39,791 nucleotides of DNA from Sediminibacterium sp. (GCA_030054095.1 JASGCO010000035.1:1-39791), one strand, 5' to 3'; shown: positions 24,671-34,156, numbered from the stretch's first letter. The notes: generated by a model not told the origin, from the letters alone. Program-made: numbers and translations.

Positions 24671-25336
24671 TTATTCTTCTTTATCCATCGCCGTCCGTAA
24701 AAATTGTATAAACGGAAGCATGGCTTTACAAATTTTTATGACCTCCGTTTCCAGATCCTTGCCGGTAACCTGCTTGTCGCTTAACGGATGCGATACTATA
24801 AAATGCTTGTGTTTTAAAAGATCCATCATGGGATGGTCTTTTTCAAAGCCTTTAGGCGCTGTTTTTAAAACATCTATCTCATCCAGTCCTTTAAAATACG
24901 TTTTAAACGTGGCGGCTTTCATAATTTTGGTTAGCTGGGCACCATTGTAATCAATTTCCTGACGAATGGCAGCGAGGGCGTCCGGGGCAGGCATCCATAC
25001 TCCGCCGGCAACAAAAGAAGCGCCGGGTTCCAGATGAACATAATAGCCGGGGGTTGGCGACTTTTTACCACCAGGATTAAAGCTGGCACCCATATTGGTT
25101 TTATAAGGTGTTTTATCTTTACTGAACCGAACGTCTTTATAAATGCGGAATACACAATCTTTTACTTTCAGATTCGGATCAATTTGTTTGTCGGTACGCG
25201 CTAAATCCTTTATGAGTTTTTCAACCATCGTTTCAAAGGTGTCCTTTGCCGTGAGATACTTGTCTTTATTGGCATCGAACCATTCTTTGCTGTTGTTTTG
25301 CTTCAATTGTTTCAAAAAGGATAAAACAGTATTCAT
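24671..25336 (-). CDS. DUF2461 family protein (TIGR02453)
   Basis: This 221-residue soluble protein matches the DUF2461 family: FLKQLKQNNSKEWFDANK at the start, FRIYKDVRFSKDKTPYKTN, GYYVHLEPGASFVAGGVW and a C-terminal helical part ending in FLRTAMDKEE. The family is widespread and its biochemical role is not established, to my knowledge. It starts at ATG 25336 and is followed by the Crp-family gene. Divergent from moxR. Confidence 0.92.
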   Translation of the reverse strand: MNTVLSFLKQLKQNNSKEWFDANKDKYLTAKDTFETMVEKLIKDLARTDKQIDPNLKVKDCVFRIYKDVRFSKDKTPYKTNMGASFNPGGKKSPTPGYYVHLEPGASFVAGGVWMPAPDALAAIRQEIDYNGAQLTKIMKAATFKTYFKGLDEIDVLKTAPKGFEKDHPMMDLLKHKHFIVSHPLSDKQVTGKDLETEVIKICKAMLPFIQFLRTAMDKEE

Positions 25337-25445
25337 ATTCTCATATTTTAAGCGTTTAAATTAGCAATTATTATCATCTTTTGGAGAATACTTCCCGTTC
25401 CGATGGGGATAAAATCATTAAATTAGAGGTCTGTTAGTGTATTTT

Positions 25446-26408
25446 ATGGAATTTAAAAACGATGCCGAAGCCTTACAGGCTTTCAGTACCCGGTATAAAA
25501 ACCTGAATGATGAAATAGCCAAAGTAATTGTAGGGCAAAATGATACCATTCGTAACGTACTGATCTCTATTTTCAGTAAAGGTCATTGTTTACTGGTAGG
25601 CGTGCCAGGTTTGGCCAAAACCCTTTTGGTAAATACCATTGCCGATGCGCTGGGTTTGTCGTTTAACCGCATTCAGTTTACGCCCGATCTGATGCCAAGT
25701 GATATTATAGGTAGCGAAATTCTGGATGAACAACGGAACTTTAAATTCATAAAAGGCCCTTTATTTTCAAATATTATTCTGGCCGATGAAATTAACCGTA
25801 CCCCTCCCAAAACTCAGGCAGCGCTCTTGGAAGCCATGCAGGAACGGCAGGTAACCGCCGCGGGCAAACGGTACGGACTCGATAATCCGTTTTTTGTACT
25901 GGCAACGCAAAATCCGATAGAGCAGGAAGGAACATATCCTTTACCCGAGGCGCAGTTAGACCGTTTTATGTTTAACGTGTGGCTCGATTACCCTAAATTT
26001 GCCGAAGAGTTGCAGGTGGTAAAACAAACCACTACCAATGTAACGGCTAAAGCCGGAAAAGTACTAAGTGCCGAAGAAATTGTCTTTTTTCAGGATCTGA
26101 TTCGTAAAATACCCGTTGCCGATAATGTGATTGAGTACGCGGTGCGATTGGTTCACAAGACGCGTTTAAATAGTGAATTTACGGCTGATGTAGCTAAAAA
26201 ATACCTGCAATGGGGTGCCGGACCAAGGGCTTCGCAGTACCTTGTGATGGGAGCTAAATGCCATGGTGCTATTCATGGAAAATTCAGTCCGGATATTGAA
26301 GACGTAAGAGCCATCGCAGAGCCAATTCTACGGCACCGTATTGTGCGGAATTACAAGGCCGAAGCGGAAGGAATAAGCACAGAAGACATTATTAAACAAT
26401 TGTTATAA
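25446..26408 (+). CDS. MoxR family AAA+ ATPase
   Basis: This 320-residue cytoplasmic ATPase has Walker A GVPGLAKT (52-59), Walker B ILADE (111-115) followed by INRTPPKTQAALLEAMQE, and the sensor ATQNPIEQEGTYPLPEAQLDRF, all diagnostic of MoxR. The family assembles or activates partners that often carry VWA domains. I chose ATG 25446; the frame is open to GTG 25437, which would add three residues. Unusually, no DUF58 or VWA partner gene follows. Instead it heads an operon with an unknown helical protein, ndh, fumarylacetoacetase and a transporter. Confidence 0.93.
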   Translation: MEFKNDAEALQAFSTRYKNLNDEIAKVIVGQNDTIRNVLISIFSKGHCLLVGVPGLAKTLLVNTIADALGLSFNRIQFTPDLMPSDIIGSEILDEQRNFKFIKGPLFSNIILADEINRTPPKTQAALLEAMQERQVTAAGKRYGLDNPFFVLATQNPIEQEGTYPLPEAQLDRFMFNVWLDYPKFAEELQVVKQTTTNVTAKAGKVLSAEEIVFFQDLIRKIPVADNVIEYAVRLVHKTRLNSEFTADVAKKYLQWGAGPRASQYLVMGAKCHGAIHGKFSPDIEDVRAIAEPILRHRIVRNYKAEAEGISTEDIIKQLL

Positions 26409-26410
26409 GC

Positions 26411-26920
26411 ATGAGCATAAACGAATTGCTGGACGAGGAAGGCATTGATCCGAAGAAACTGTTTGATGAGAAACAGTACAGTACGCTGGTTATTGACCGT
26501 GAAGGATTTTCGAAAGCGGAAAACGATATAGCCGATCTGATTGAATTACTCTTGCAACCAACTATTAACAGGGAGCAAAGCGAAGAGGTGTTTTCGTCCT
26601 TAAAAGCGAAAAATGCTCAGGAAATGTTGGTACAAAGCATAGAGGCGGCTGAAACGAATGAAGAAAAGGCAAAGTTAATTGCCGCTTGCTGGGAATGCGG
26701 ATTAGATTTTAATAAGTATTACCTGGTGTTTACGACGCTGGCATGCCACAGCGATTTTATGATCGCGTTAGAGGCTTTTACAGTTATTGAAAATGCAGAG
26801 CACTATCCCGCTCAGGAAGTACTGGCACAGGCGCTGAGTATTGTAAATAATACCAACTCGAAACATACGTCCATTATTAACGATTTGAAAGTACATTTGC
26901 AAAACGGTTTTCAGGAATGA
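26411..26920 (+). CDS. Hypothetical helical protein between moxR and ndh
   Basis: This 169-residue acidic, almost wholly helical protein has no signal peptide or membrane segment. Residues 35-165 look like short HEAT-like helix pairs (for example KAKLIAACWECGLDFNKYY and DFMIALEAFTVIE). It begins 2 nt after moxR and overlaps ndh by 4 nt (ATGA), so it is part of the operon. I do not recognise the family with certainty. Position suggests it works with MoxR (inference). Confidence 0.8.
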   Translation: MSINELLDEEGIDPKKLFDEKQYSTLVIDREGFSKAENDIADLIELLLQPTINREQSEEVFSSLKAKNAQEMLVQSIEAAETNEEKAKLIAACWECGLDFNKYYLVFTTLACHSDFMIALEAFTVIENAEHYPAQEVLAQALSIVNNTNSKHTSIINDLKVHLQNGFQE

Positions 26921-28173
26921 AAAAATTAGTCATAGTAGGAGCGGGTTTTGCAGGTTTGCGTTTGGCGCGTCGGTTAAAACATCAGCCCCTCGAAATATGG
27001 CTGATTGACCGTAACAATTATCACCAGTTTCAACCCTTGTTTTATCAGGTAGCCACATCGGGACTCGAGCCCAGCGCTATTTCTTTTCCGTTGCGGAAAG
27101 TTTTTCAAAAACAAAAGAATATTTTTATCCGCTGCGCTGAGGTAAAACAGGTTAACACAACAGCCCAATCTCTTGAAACGGATATTGGACCCATTACTTA
27201 CGATTATTTGGTTATTGCTACCGGAGCAGGCACCAATTTTTTTGGTAACGAACGTATTGAAGTCAATGCCATGCCCATGAAGTCGGTTAGTGAAGCCTTG
27301 TATTTGCGCAACAGTATTTTACAAAATCTGGAACAGGCTTTAATTACAACGGAACCGGAGCGCAGTGCCTTGCTCAATGTGGTAGTGGTTGGAGCAGGTC
27401 CAACGGGTGTTGAAGTAAGTGGCGCACTGGCGGAAATGAAAAAGCATATTTTGCCTAAGGATTATCCGGAACTGGATTTTACCAAAATGAGTATTACACT
27501 GGTAGAAGCGGCGCCTAAAACGCTGGCTAATATGTCGGAGGATTCGTCCCGTAAATCAAAAGAATATCTGGAACATTTAGGCGTAAAAGTACTTACTGCT
27601 ACGCAGGTAAATAGTTACGATGGGGAAACCGTTCAGTTATCTAATGGCGAGCAGATTTTTAGCCGTAATGTTATCTGGGCGGCAGGGATTAAAGGAAACA
27701 TGCTGCCGGGATTACCGGAAACAGTAGTTGTCCGAGGTAACCGTATTAAGGTGAACCGCTTTAATCAGGTAGAAGGGTTGGCCAATGTGTTTGCGTTAGG
27801 GGATATTGCCAGTATGGTAACGCCCGCGTATCCGAATGGTCATCCGCAGGTAGCCACAGTAGCTAATGAACAGGCCGATAATCTGGTGAAAAATTTAAAA
27901 AATCTACTTAACGGCAAAGCGTTTCAGTACGAATTTGAATACAGTAATAAAGGTAGTATGGCCACTGTAGGTCGCCATTTAGCGGTAGTGGATTTACCTT
28001 TTATAAAATTTCAGGGGCTACTGGCCTGGTTGTTCTGGATGTTTTTGCACCTGATGCTTATTTTGGGCGTTAAAAATAAAATTCTGGTATTTGTGAACTG
28101 GATGTGGAAGTATTTTACTTTTGACCAGTCACTGCGTTTAATTATAAAACCTTATCATAAAAAGAAAAATTAA
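26917..28173 (+). CDS. ndh: Type II NADH dehydrogenase (NAD(P)/FAD oxidoreductase)
   Basis: This 418-residue enzyme passes electrons from NADH to quinone without pumping protons. The FAD fold starts LVIVGAGFAG (4-13), followed by NYHQFQPLFYQVATSGLEP, a signature of NDH-2. The NADH-binding fold is VVVVGAGPTGVEVSGALAEM. The FAD site ends at VFALGDIAS, then HPQVATVANEQADN. The C-terminus (FQGLLAWLFWMFLHLMLILG and a basic tail) is the membrane anchor. Length is normal for bacterial NDH-2. It overlaps the previous gene by 4 nt and fahA starts 2 nt later. Confidence 0.92.
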   Translation: MKKLVIVGAGFAGLRLARRLKHQPLEIWLIDRNNYHQFQPLFYQVATSGLEPSAISFPLRKVFQKQKNIFIRCAEVKQVNTTAQSLETDIGPITYDYLVIATGAGTNFFGNERIEVNAMPMKSVSEALYLRNSILQNLEQALITTEPERSALLNVVVVGAGPTGVEVSGALAEMKKHILPKDYPELDFTKMSITLVEAAPKTLANMSEDSSRKSKEYLEHLGVKVLTATQVNSYDGETVQLSNGEQIFSRNVIWAAGIKGNMLPGLPETVVVRGNRIKVNRFNQVEGLANVFALGDIASMVTPAYPNGHPQVATVANEQADNLVKNLKNLLNGKAFQYEFEYSNKGSMATVGRHLAVVDLPFIKFQGLLAWLFWMFLHLMLILGVKNKILVFVNWMWKYFTFDQSLRLIIKPYHKKKN

Positions 28174-28175
28174 TT

Positions 28176-29429
28176 ATGTCATCTACTCAACTTACCACAT
28201 GGTTTAATGTGGCTGCCGATTCCGATTTCTCGATTTACAATTTACCGTTTGGTGTTTACAGCGATGCTAACGTAAAACATCACGCCTGTTCAGCCATTGG
28301 TGATACTATTATAGATTTGTTTGAACTGGAAAGCGCCGATGTTTTTAATATCAGCCGAACTGTTTTAGAGCAGCCGGTGTTAAACGATTTTATAGCCCTT
28401 GGAAAACCCGTTACCAACGCGGTACGCTTAACTTTACAGGCCTTGTTAACCAATCCCGATTCGGTTCTTAAAACCAATGCGGATTTATATAAGCGGGTTG
28501 TAAAAAAGCAAAGTGAGGTAAAGATGCTGATGCCGGTTAAGGTAGGAGACTATACCGATTTTTACAGTAGTATTGATCACGCTACCAACATTGGCATTAT
28601 GTTGCGGGGAAAAGAAAATGCCCTGATGCCTAACTGGAAACATTTACCGGTAGGGTATCACGGAAGAGCCTCCAGTATATGCGTGAGCGGGCATACATTC
28701 CGTCGCCCCAAAGGGCAACAGAAACCAGCTGATGCGGAAGTGCCGGTTTATGGCCCAAGCAAATTACTCGATTTTGAACTGGAAACGGCTTTTATTATTG
28801 GTAAATCTACCGAAATGGGGGAGAGCGTTAGTACGGCTAATGCGGCCGATTACATTTTCGGAATGGTATTGTTTAACGACTGGAGTGCCCGCGACATACA
28901 GGCCTGGGAATACATACCCTTAGGTCCGTTCCTGTCGAAAAACTTCGCCAGCACTATTTCACCTTGGATTGTAACTTTAGAAGCCCTGGAACCTTTCCGT
29001 GTAAAAGGCTACACACAAGATCCGCCCCTGTTACCGTACCTGCAGTATCAGGGCGATAAGAACGTGGATATAAAACTGGAAGTCGCCATTCAGCCAGAAG
29101 GAGGTAAGCCTTCTACAATATGTACCAGTAATTACCGCTATATGTATTACACTATGGAGCAGCAATTAGCACATCATACGGTAAACGGGTGTAACATTAA
29201 TATTGGCGATATGATGGCCAGTGGCACCATTAGCGGACCCGAGCCACATGAGTTTGGCAGTATGATGGAATTGACCTGGCGTGGCACTAAACCACTTCAA
29301 CTGAATGATGGTACTGAGCGTAAGTTTATAAATGATGGTGATACGGTTATTGTTACCGGCTATTGCGAAAAAGACGGAAAACGCGTTGGCTTTGGCAAAA
29401 GTGAGGCTAAAGTATTGCCCGCTAATTAA
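28176..29429 (+). CDS. fahA: Fumarylacetoacetase
   Basis: This 417-residue enzyme hydrolyses fumarylacetoacetate to fumarate and acetoacetate, the last step of tyrosine and phenylalanine breakdown. The N-terminal SH3-like domain spans about 15-118. The catalytic block DFYSSIDHATNIG gives D128 (metal), Y130 and H135 (general base) by analogy with mouse FAH. MPNWKHLPVGYHGRASSI and LDFELETAFIIGK carry further metal ligands. Length equals that of eukaryotic FAH. Homogentisate dioxygenase and HPPD are not in the window. It is the fourth gene of the moxR operon, overlapping the transporter by 1 nt. Confidence 0.96.
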   Translation: MSSTQLTTWFNVAADSDFSIYNLPFGVYSDANVKHHACSAIGDTIIDLFELESADVFNISRTVLEQPVLNDFIALGKPVTNAVRLTLQALLTNPDSVLKTNADLYKRVVKKQSEVKMLMPVKVGDYTDFYSSIDHATNIGIMLRGKENALMPNWKHLPVGYHGRASSICVSGHTFRRPKGQQKPADAEVPVYGPSKLLDFELETAFIIGKSTEMGESVSTANAADYIFGMVLFNDWSARDIQAWEYIPLGPFLSKNFASTISPWIVTLEALEPFRVKGYTQDPPLLPYLQYQGDKNVDIKLEVAIQPEGGKPSTICTSNYRYMYYTMEQQLAHHTVNGCNINIGDMMASGTISGPEPHEFGSMMELTWRGTKPLQLNDGTERKFINDGDTVIVTGYCEKDGKRVGFGKSEAKVLPAN

Positions 29430-30775
29430 TGAATACAACCACTCCGCCATTGCCGTTACGTTACAGCATCGCTTATGCCTGTGGTATGATGGGTTGGAGT
29501 ATGCTGATTAATCTGATCAATGTTATTCTGGTGTATTTGTATGTGCCACCTGACAATAGTGGATTACCCGCACTGATAACGCAGGTAGCCGTATTTGGTA
29601 TTTTTAATGTGATTTCCCTGATTACGGCTGGCGGCCGATTGGTAGATGCCGTTTATGATCCGCTGATCGCGCATTGGAGCGATAACAGCCGTAACCCCAA
29701 AGGTCGGCGCGTTCCCATAATGAAATGGGCTATTCTTCCATCAGTGGTATTTTGTTGCCTGGTGTTTTTTCCATTTAACCGTTACGAGTCCGCTACCAAT
29801 ATCTGGTGGCTGTCGCTTATGTTGATTGGTTTTTATGTGGCCTCTACATCTTATATTATTCCGTATAATGCCCTTTTGCCTCAATTAGCGCAAGGTGGCA
29901 GTGCCGATCGTGTAAAACTGGCCACCTGGCAATCTTTAGGATATGTGTTGGGAATTGGCGTAGCATCTAACGCGTTTAATATAACGGCCTGGTTGCAAAC
30001 TCAGGGTGTAAGCGAAAAATTGGAAGCATTGCAATACACCGTTTTGATGATGGCTTTAGTGGCCGGATGTTTTATGTGGATAACTGTGAGGTATATTGAC
30101 GAGCGCAGATTCGGACAGACGGACATTCATCCGGTTGCGTTTCGGGAAGCACTCCGGTCAACACTTCGCAATACTAATTTCCGGTATTTTATGGTGGCCG
30201 ATTTTGCCTATTTTGTTTCGGTAACGCTCATCACCTCCGGATTAATCTATTTTGTAACCGTATTACTGAAATTACCGGAGAGTATCGGAAACAAACTGAT
30301 GATAACCATGGTGTTAGTGTCTTTTGTATTTTATCCGCTCACCAATATAGGAGCTGCCAAAGCCGGAAAAAAACGTATTGTTATTCTATCGTTGGGATTG
30401 CTGGCGTTCATCTTTCTGGGATTGTTTTATCTCGGTAAATTCACCATTTCGCCGCTGGTACAAATTTATACATTGATCGGATTGGCCGCTATACCAATGG
30501 CTTCTTTAAACATATTACCCAATGCTATTTTAGCGGAACTTATTGAGCGCGATAAAACAGAAACCGGTCAAAACAAAGAAGCCGTGTATTTTGCCGTACG
30601 TTACTTTTTTGTAAAAATTGCTCAGACTTTAGGTATTGCTTTGTTTTCAATGTTTTTGCTCTATGGAAAAGATCCCGGAAACGATTTTGGTATCCGGTTA
30701 AATGGTATAACAGGCTTTGTGTTGTGCATAGGAGCGGCAGTTTTATTTAGCAGGTTTAGGGAAACGAGGCAATGA
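29429..30775 (+). CDS. GPH-type MFS transporter
   Basis: This 448-residue protein has about 12 transmembrane segments and the signature GGRLVDAVYDPLIAHWSDNS followed by GRRVPIMKWAI, the loop motif of the glycoside-pentoside-hexuronide:cation symporter (MelB-like) family. It imports or exports a small solute together with H+ or Na+. The substrate is unknown; many Bacteroidota members do not carry sugars. The start overlaps fahA's stop by 1 nt (TAATG), so it may carry a compound related to tyrosine degradation (inference only). Confidence 0.88.
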   Translation: MNTTTPPLPLRYSIAYACGMMGWSMLINLINVILVYLYVPPDNSGLPALITQVAVFGIFNVISLITAGGRLVDAVYDPLIAHWSDNSRNPKGRRVPIMKWAILPSVVFCCLVFFPFNRYESATNIWWLSLMLIGFYVASTSYIIPYNALLPQLAQGGSADRVKLATWQSLGYVLGIGVASNAFNITAWLQTQGVSEKLEALQYTVLMMALVAGCFMWITVRYIDERRFGQTDIHPVAFREALRSTLRNTNFRYFMVADFAYFVSVTLITSGLIYFVTVLLKLPESIGNKLMITMVLVSFVFYPLTNIGAAKAGKKRIVILSLGLLAFIFLGLFYLGKFTISPLVQIYTLIGLAAIPMASLNILPNAILAELIERDKTETGQNKEAVYFAVRYFFVKIAQTLGIALFSMFLLYGKDPGNDFGIRLNGITGFVLCIGAAVLFSRFRETRQ

Positions 30776-30817
30776 ACTAAAAGCAGCTATGGTTTGAAAG
30801 CCTAAGCGGTGCCACTT

Positions 30818-31255
30818 TTAGTTAATCAAATTCAATAATTCGTCTTGTGTGTTATTAATGAACACCATCATGTGTTTTCCTATGTCACTTTCAAGATTGT
30901 TTTTTAAAAAATCAGATAATAATTTGCGATCTTCAGGGATAGATTTGTTATATCCCAAAAAAATTGGAGTATTTAACTGTATGGTGTACCGTAGATAATG
31001 TAACTCTATGTCATCGTAGTTTTCACTTATCAAATCTTCTAGCAGTGTTTTGCCGGTATTAAAGAGTTGCGTGGCTTTAAATGGATTTATGAAGTATTTG
31101 CTGTAAACCATTGTAGCGGCAGCATGGTAGGCTTGTATAACAGGCAGATTTTTATTTTCAGTAAGATGAATTAATTGTTCACAGTCTTTTTTGTGCACAT
31201 GTGCTACATTGAATAAAGCTCTTATGGTTATTATAGATGATAAATCGTTTTTCAT
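30818..31255 (-). CDS. Hypothetical helical protein
   Basis: This 145-residue cytoplasmic protein is helical and contains TPR-like spacing (for example HAAATMVYSKYFINPFKATQ and HYLRYTIQLNTPIFLGYNKS). It starts at ATG 31255 and converges with the transporter operon. Similar small proteins of unknown role occur in Bacteroidota. I cannot assign a function. Confidence 0.7.
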   Translation of the reverse strand: MKNDLSSIITIRALFNVAHVHKKDCEQLIHLTENKNLPVIQAYHAAATMVYSKYFINPFKATQLFNTGKTLLEDLISENYDDIELHYLRYTIQLNTPIFLGYNKSIPEDRKLLSDFLKNNLESDIGKHMMVFINNTQDELLNLIN

Positions 31256-31391
31256 GAAGTATGGATTTTTTTACCTTAGAACTAAACACCTGTTAAATTA
31301 AAAAATTAAAATAACATAGTACGTTAAGATGTAATGATATTAAGGGGCCTTTTGTTTACGTTTTTTGGGACGAAAATCAGGGGGGGAAATG

Positions 31392-31426
31392 AACTAACCT
31401 GACAAAATTTATCCGTCAGGTTAGTT
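31392..31426 (-). terminator. 12-bp hairpin downstream of the T9SS type A cargo gene
   Basis: AACTAACCTGAC (31392-31403) pairs perfectly with GTCAGGTTAGTT (31415-31426) around an 11-nt AT-rich loop, 51 nt after the minus-strand stop. Neither side has a proper U-tract (a C-run follows on the minus strand), so it may be a terminator or an RNA 3'-end protector. Confidence 0.5.
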
Positions 31427-31476
31427 TCCGTTTAGTTGTCTAAACTATTCTGTGTTGCGATGTGCTTCAGGAAATA

Positions 31477-33216
31477 TTATTCATCGATTTTTGTTATTTT
31501 TAAGGTATTGCTGCTACTGGGGCGTATAATGTTTAAGAAATAAAAGCCTTTACTACCGTTTACATCGAGGTTAAATGTTTTTACGTTTTTTTCTTCACCT
31601 TTTGCTATAAGTTCACCTATAGAATTATAGAGTGCATAACCTACCTTTTCTTCTTCATTCTGGAATTGAATGGTTACTTTATTAACTGCTGGGTTCGGAA
31701 ATACATTTATATCCTTCTTAAAAGAAGCATCTAATTCGTTCTGAGATGTTGAGTTTAATGTTCTGAATGGATTGTTATTGTCGCACCACAGCAATTCATC
31801 GGTTGTTACGGGTGTATTAATCGAAAGTGGTGTTTCCTGAAAAGTAACCAGGGTTTTTACCAATGAATTGGTTGTTGATAGGCAGTTTAAAGCGGTATTC
31901 GTAACGTTTAGAAGAGAACTGCAATATTGGTTTGGCGAATTTCTGAATTTAATTTTATAGAAACTGGCTCTGTCTCCGTAGTAATCATTAACAGTTCCTG
32001 AAACTAAAATGCTATCCTTTGTTGGATTTAAGCAACTTCCGGTTGCTGCAAAATCGAAATTTCGGGAATAATTGACTGTAAAGTTAGCTGGGTTTAAAGT
32101 TACCCAAAAGTCTCCATAGCACTGATACGTTTGCCCATAATGACCAACAATTTGTAGTAAAGTACCGTTATATAAAATGGAGGCTGGAAAAATTGAGTTC
32201 CCATACGACGTGCGAATTCCCCGTACTGTTAGTATATCTCCCAAAACGGTTGTTTTTAAAACAAAACCGCAAACATCCTGCTCCGGTAATCTTGCCGTTC
32301 CTGTTATGAGGAGATCTCCTTCATTGGTTTGTATAATATCTGAGGATGTGATTTCTGTGGATTCCTCAAATGTGATGCGTTTACAAAGCGTAATGGCTCC
32401 GCTATTGTTTAGCATAACCAGTTGTATGGCTCTTGCTTTTCTGTATTTCTCGTATTTCTCGCGTGGGTGTCCAAGGTTCGTTTCCGATTCTCCATCAGTT
32501 ACTTCATCTGCTAGTAACACGAAACTACCATTCGATAATTTGATTATTTTTTTTGTATTGTAACTTTTTTTATTGACTCCTGCGGTTTCAATTACAGAAT
32601 GCCCCATAAGGGCACCAAATTCACTGATTTGAGTTAAACTTATATTCATTACTCCCCAGGCATTACTGTAACTGTTACCAGCAACATAATACTCCAGAAG
32701 TGATTTTTGTGTAACGGAGTAAGCATAATCGTCTAGATTGGTACCAATAGTTTTTTGAAACAACAGGTTCCCAGAAGATGAGTATTTTGAAACAAAAATA
32801 TCTGCATCATTGGTAGTCGGATTAATCCCAGAATGTGTTCTCTGATACATATTGTAACGGTGTCCGGAGTAACCTACAACCAGCATTCCTCCATCTGATG
32901 TTTTCGTTGCATCAAAAGCAGCATCTTTAAAATTGCTTATGTTCAGCTCCCTTTGGAAAATGGTATTGCCATTAGCATCTAATTTTGCGATGAATACATT
33001 AGAGAAAGTAGATGTTTTGGGAGAATTTAGACTGCCACATAAATAATAGTGATTGTTTCCTGCCGGAGAAATAGCATTGGCTTTAAAATCTACGTTAGAT
33101 TTTTTGAAGTATTTGCCAATTTCTTGCCCGGAACTGATCCAGTAAATGGAAGTTAGACTAAATGTTAGTAAGAGTTTTAATTTACTTAACGTGTTTTTGT
33201 AGTTTTCGTTTACCAT
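31477..33216 (-). CDS. Secreted protein with T9SS type A sorting domain
   Basis: This 579-residue protein has an N-terminal signal peptide (LKLLLTFSLTSIYWISSGQ). The middle (about 30-470) has repeated beta-propeller-like units with motifs such as AFDATKTSDGGMLVVGYSG and IIQTNEGDLLITGTA, typical of secreted Bacteroidota proteins. The final 75 residues are a type A T9SS sorting domain: FPNPAVNKVTIQF, then GYALYNSIGELIAKG, and a C-terminal LKITK. The function is unknown beyond export to the cell surface. I chose ATG 33216; the frame is open to TTG 33240. It is divergent from the PAS-LuxR gene and shares its control region. Confidence 0.88.
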   Translation of the reverse strand: MVNENYKNTLSKLKLLLTFSLTSIYWISSGQEIGKYFKKSNVDFKANAISPAGNNHYYLCGSLNSPKTSTFSNVFIAKLDANGNTIFQRELNISNFKDAAFDATKTSDGGMLVVGYSGHRYNMYQRTHSGINPTTNDADIFVSKYSSSGNLLFQKTIGTNLDDYAYSVTQKSLLEYYVAGNSYSNAWGVMNISLTQISEFGALMGHSVIETAGVNKKSYNTKKIIKLSNGSFVLLADEVTDGESETNLGHPREKYEKYRKARAIQLVMLNNSGAITLCKRITFEESTEITSSDIIQTNEGDLLITGTARLPEQDVCGFVLKTTVLGDILTVRGIRTSYGNSIFPASILYNGTLLQIVGHYGQTYQCYGDFWVTLNPANFTVNYSRNFDFAATGSCLNPTKDSILVSGTVNDYYGDRASFYKIKFRNSPNQYCSSLLNVTNTALNCLSTTNSLVKTLVTFQETPLSINTPVTTDELLWCDNNNPFRTLNSTSQNELDASFKKDINVFPNPAVNKVTIQFQNEEEKVGYALYNSIGELIAKGEEKNVKTFNLDVNGSKGFYFLNIIRPSSSNTLKITKIDE

Positions 33217-33269
33217 AGTTTGTATATTATTTTTCCTCAAAACTCTTTTTTTCTATCTTTAAATACAAT

Positions 33270-33283
33270 CACCCTAAAGGGTG
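33270..33283. promoter_or_regulatory. Dyad operator candidate CACCCTAAAGGGTG
   Basis: A 6-bp perfect dyad (CACCCT, AA, AGGGTG) sits in the 76-bp gap between the divergent T9SS cargo and PAS-LuxR genes. It is 9 nt before the regulator's ATG and 8 nt after a -7-like TATCTTTA (33254-33261). It would suit binding by a dimeric regulator, perhaps the LuxR-type protein itself. Confidence 0.5.
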
Positions 33284-33292
33284 AAACAGTTT

Positions 33293-34081
33293 ATGGAAGA
33301 GACACAAGATTTTTATAACTATGTACGGTCTGCAAAAAAATCTGTCGGACAAATAACGGTTTCAAATTATGATAAGTACTTTAATGATCTGGAGTATTTG
33401 GATTCAGAATTAGTGCTTTTGGACAGAGTATTGTTTATTGTGGATTTGAGAATAGACAAATTTCTTTATCTGAGCCCCAATAGTCATCAGATAAATGGGT
33501 ACACCCAATCAGAATGCTTGGAAATGGGTCCTACTAAGTATGTAGAGTTGTTTCATCCTTTAGATGCCAGTATTATTACTTCTGGTTTTTTTGTGGAGGG
33601 GATTCAGTTCATTAAAAAAATTAAGAACTTAGATTTTAGTAAAGTTAAAATAAGTTACAGTTACAGACTTTTGCAAAAGAATGGAAATTATAAGGTGTTG
33701 TTTCAACAGTTTTCGCAATTAATGGTAGATGAAGAATATAATCCGCTTGTTATTATGGGAACAACCACAGACTTGTCAGAGATACATACCAGGCCGGAGT
33801 TGTTTTGCCGTATCCATTACCAAAATGCCAAAGGAAAATGGGATAAGATATATGAAAGGATTTATTCTTTGACCGATACGGTAGAGATATTTAATTTAAC
33901 ACCTAAAGAATTAGAAATTATAAGATTTGTGCATCGAGGACTTTCTTCTAAGGAAATAGCCAACATCACCAACCGAAGTGAAGAGACCATTCGTTCGCAA
34001 CGAAAAAGTATCCTGTCTAAATTAAAATGTCAGACAATGACGGATGTCGTGGTTCTGGCAGCGAAAAACGGTTGGGTGTAG
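33293..34081 (+). CDS. PAS-like sensor with LuxR-type DNA-binding domain
   Basis: This 262-residue cytoplasmic regulator has a PAS-like domain (about 20-155, with RIDKFLYLSPNSHQINGYTQ and LLQKNGNYKVLFQQFSQLM, the PAC-like end) and a C-terminal GerE/LuxR helix-turn-helix (about 200-262): LTPKELEIIRFVHRGLSSKE, then IANITNRSEETIRSQRKSIL. It has no receiver domain, so it probably senses a small molecule directly rather than by phosphorylation. I chose ATG 33293; the frame is open to GTG 33281, which lies inside the dyad. It is divergent from the T9SS cargo gene and likely regulates it or itself. Confidence 0.88.
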   Translation: MEETQDFYNYVRSAKKSVGQITVSNYDKYFNDLEYLDSELVLLDRVLFIVDLRIDKFLYLSPNSHQINGYTQSECLEMGPTKYVELFHPLDASIITSGFFVEGIQFIKKIKNLDFSKVKISYSYRLLQKNGNYKVLFQQFSQLMVDEEYNPLVIMGTTTDLSEIHTRPELFCRIHYQNAKGKWDKIYERIYSLTDTVEIFNLTPKELEIIRFVHRGLSSKEIANITNRSEETIRSQRKSILSKLKCQTMTDVVVLAAKNGWV

Positions 34082-34120
34082 GGTACCTCATCAAACAAAG
34101 GCAATAATCATTTTCTATTA

Positions 34121-34147
34121 AAAAGCCTTCCTGAAGGGAAGGCTTTT
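34121..34147. terminator. Strong bidirectional terminator
   Basis: AAAAGCCTTCC (34121-34131) pairs perfectly with GGAAGGCTTTT (34137-34147) around TGAAG. It lies 40 nt after the regulator's stop and 10 nt after the stop of the Ig-repeat protein, serving both converging genes. U-rich sequence follows on both strands. Confidence 0.9.
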
Positions 34148-34156
34148 GTTGTTTTA

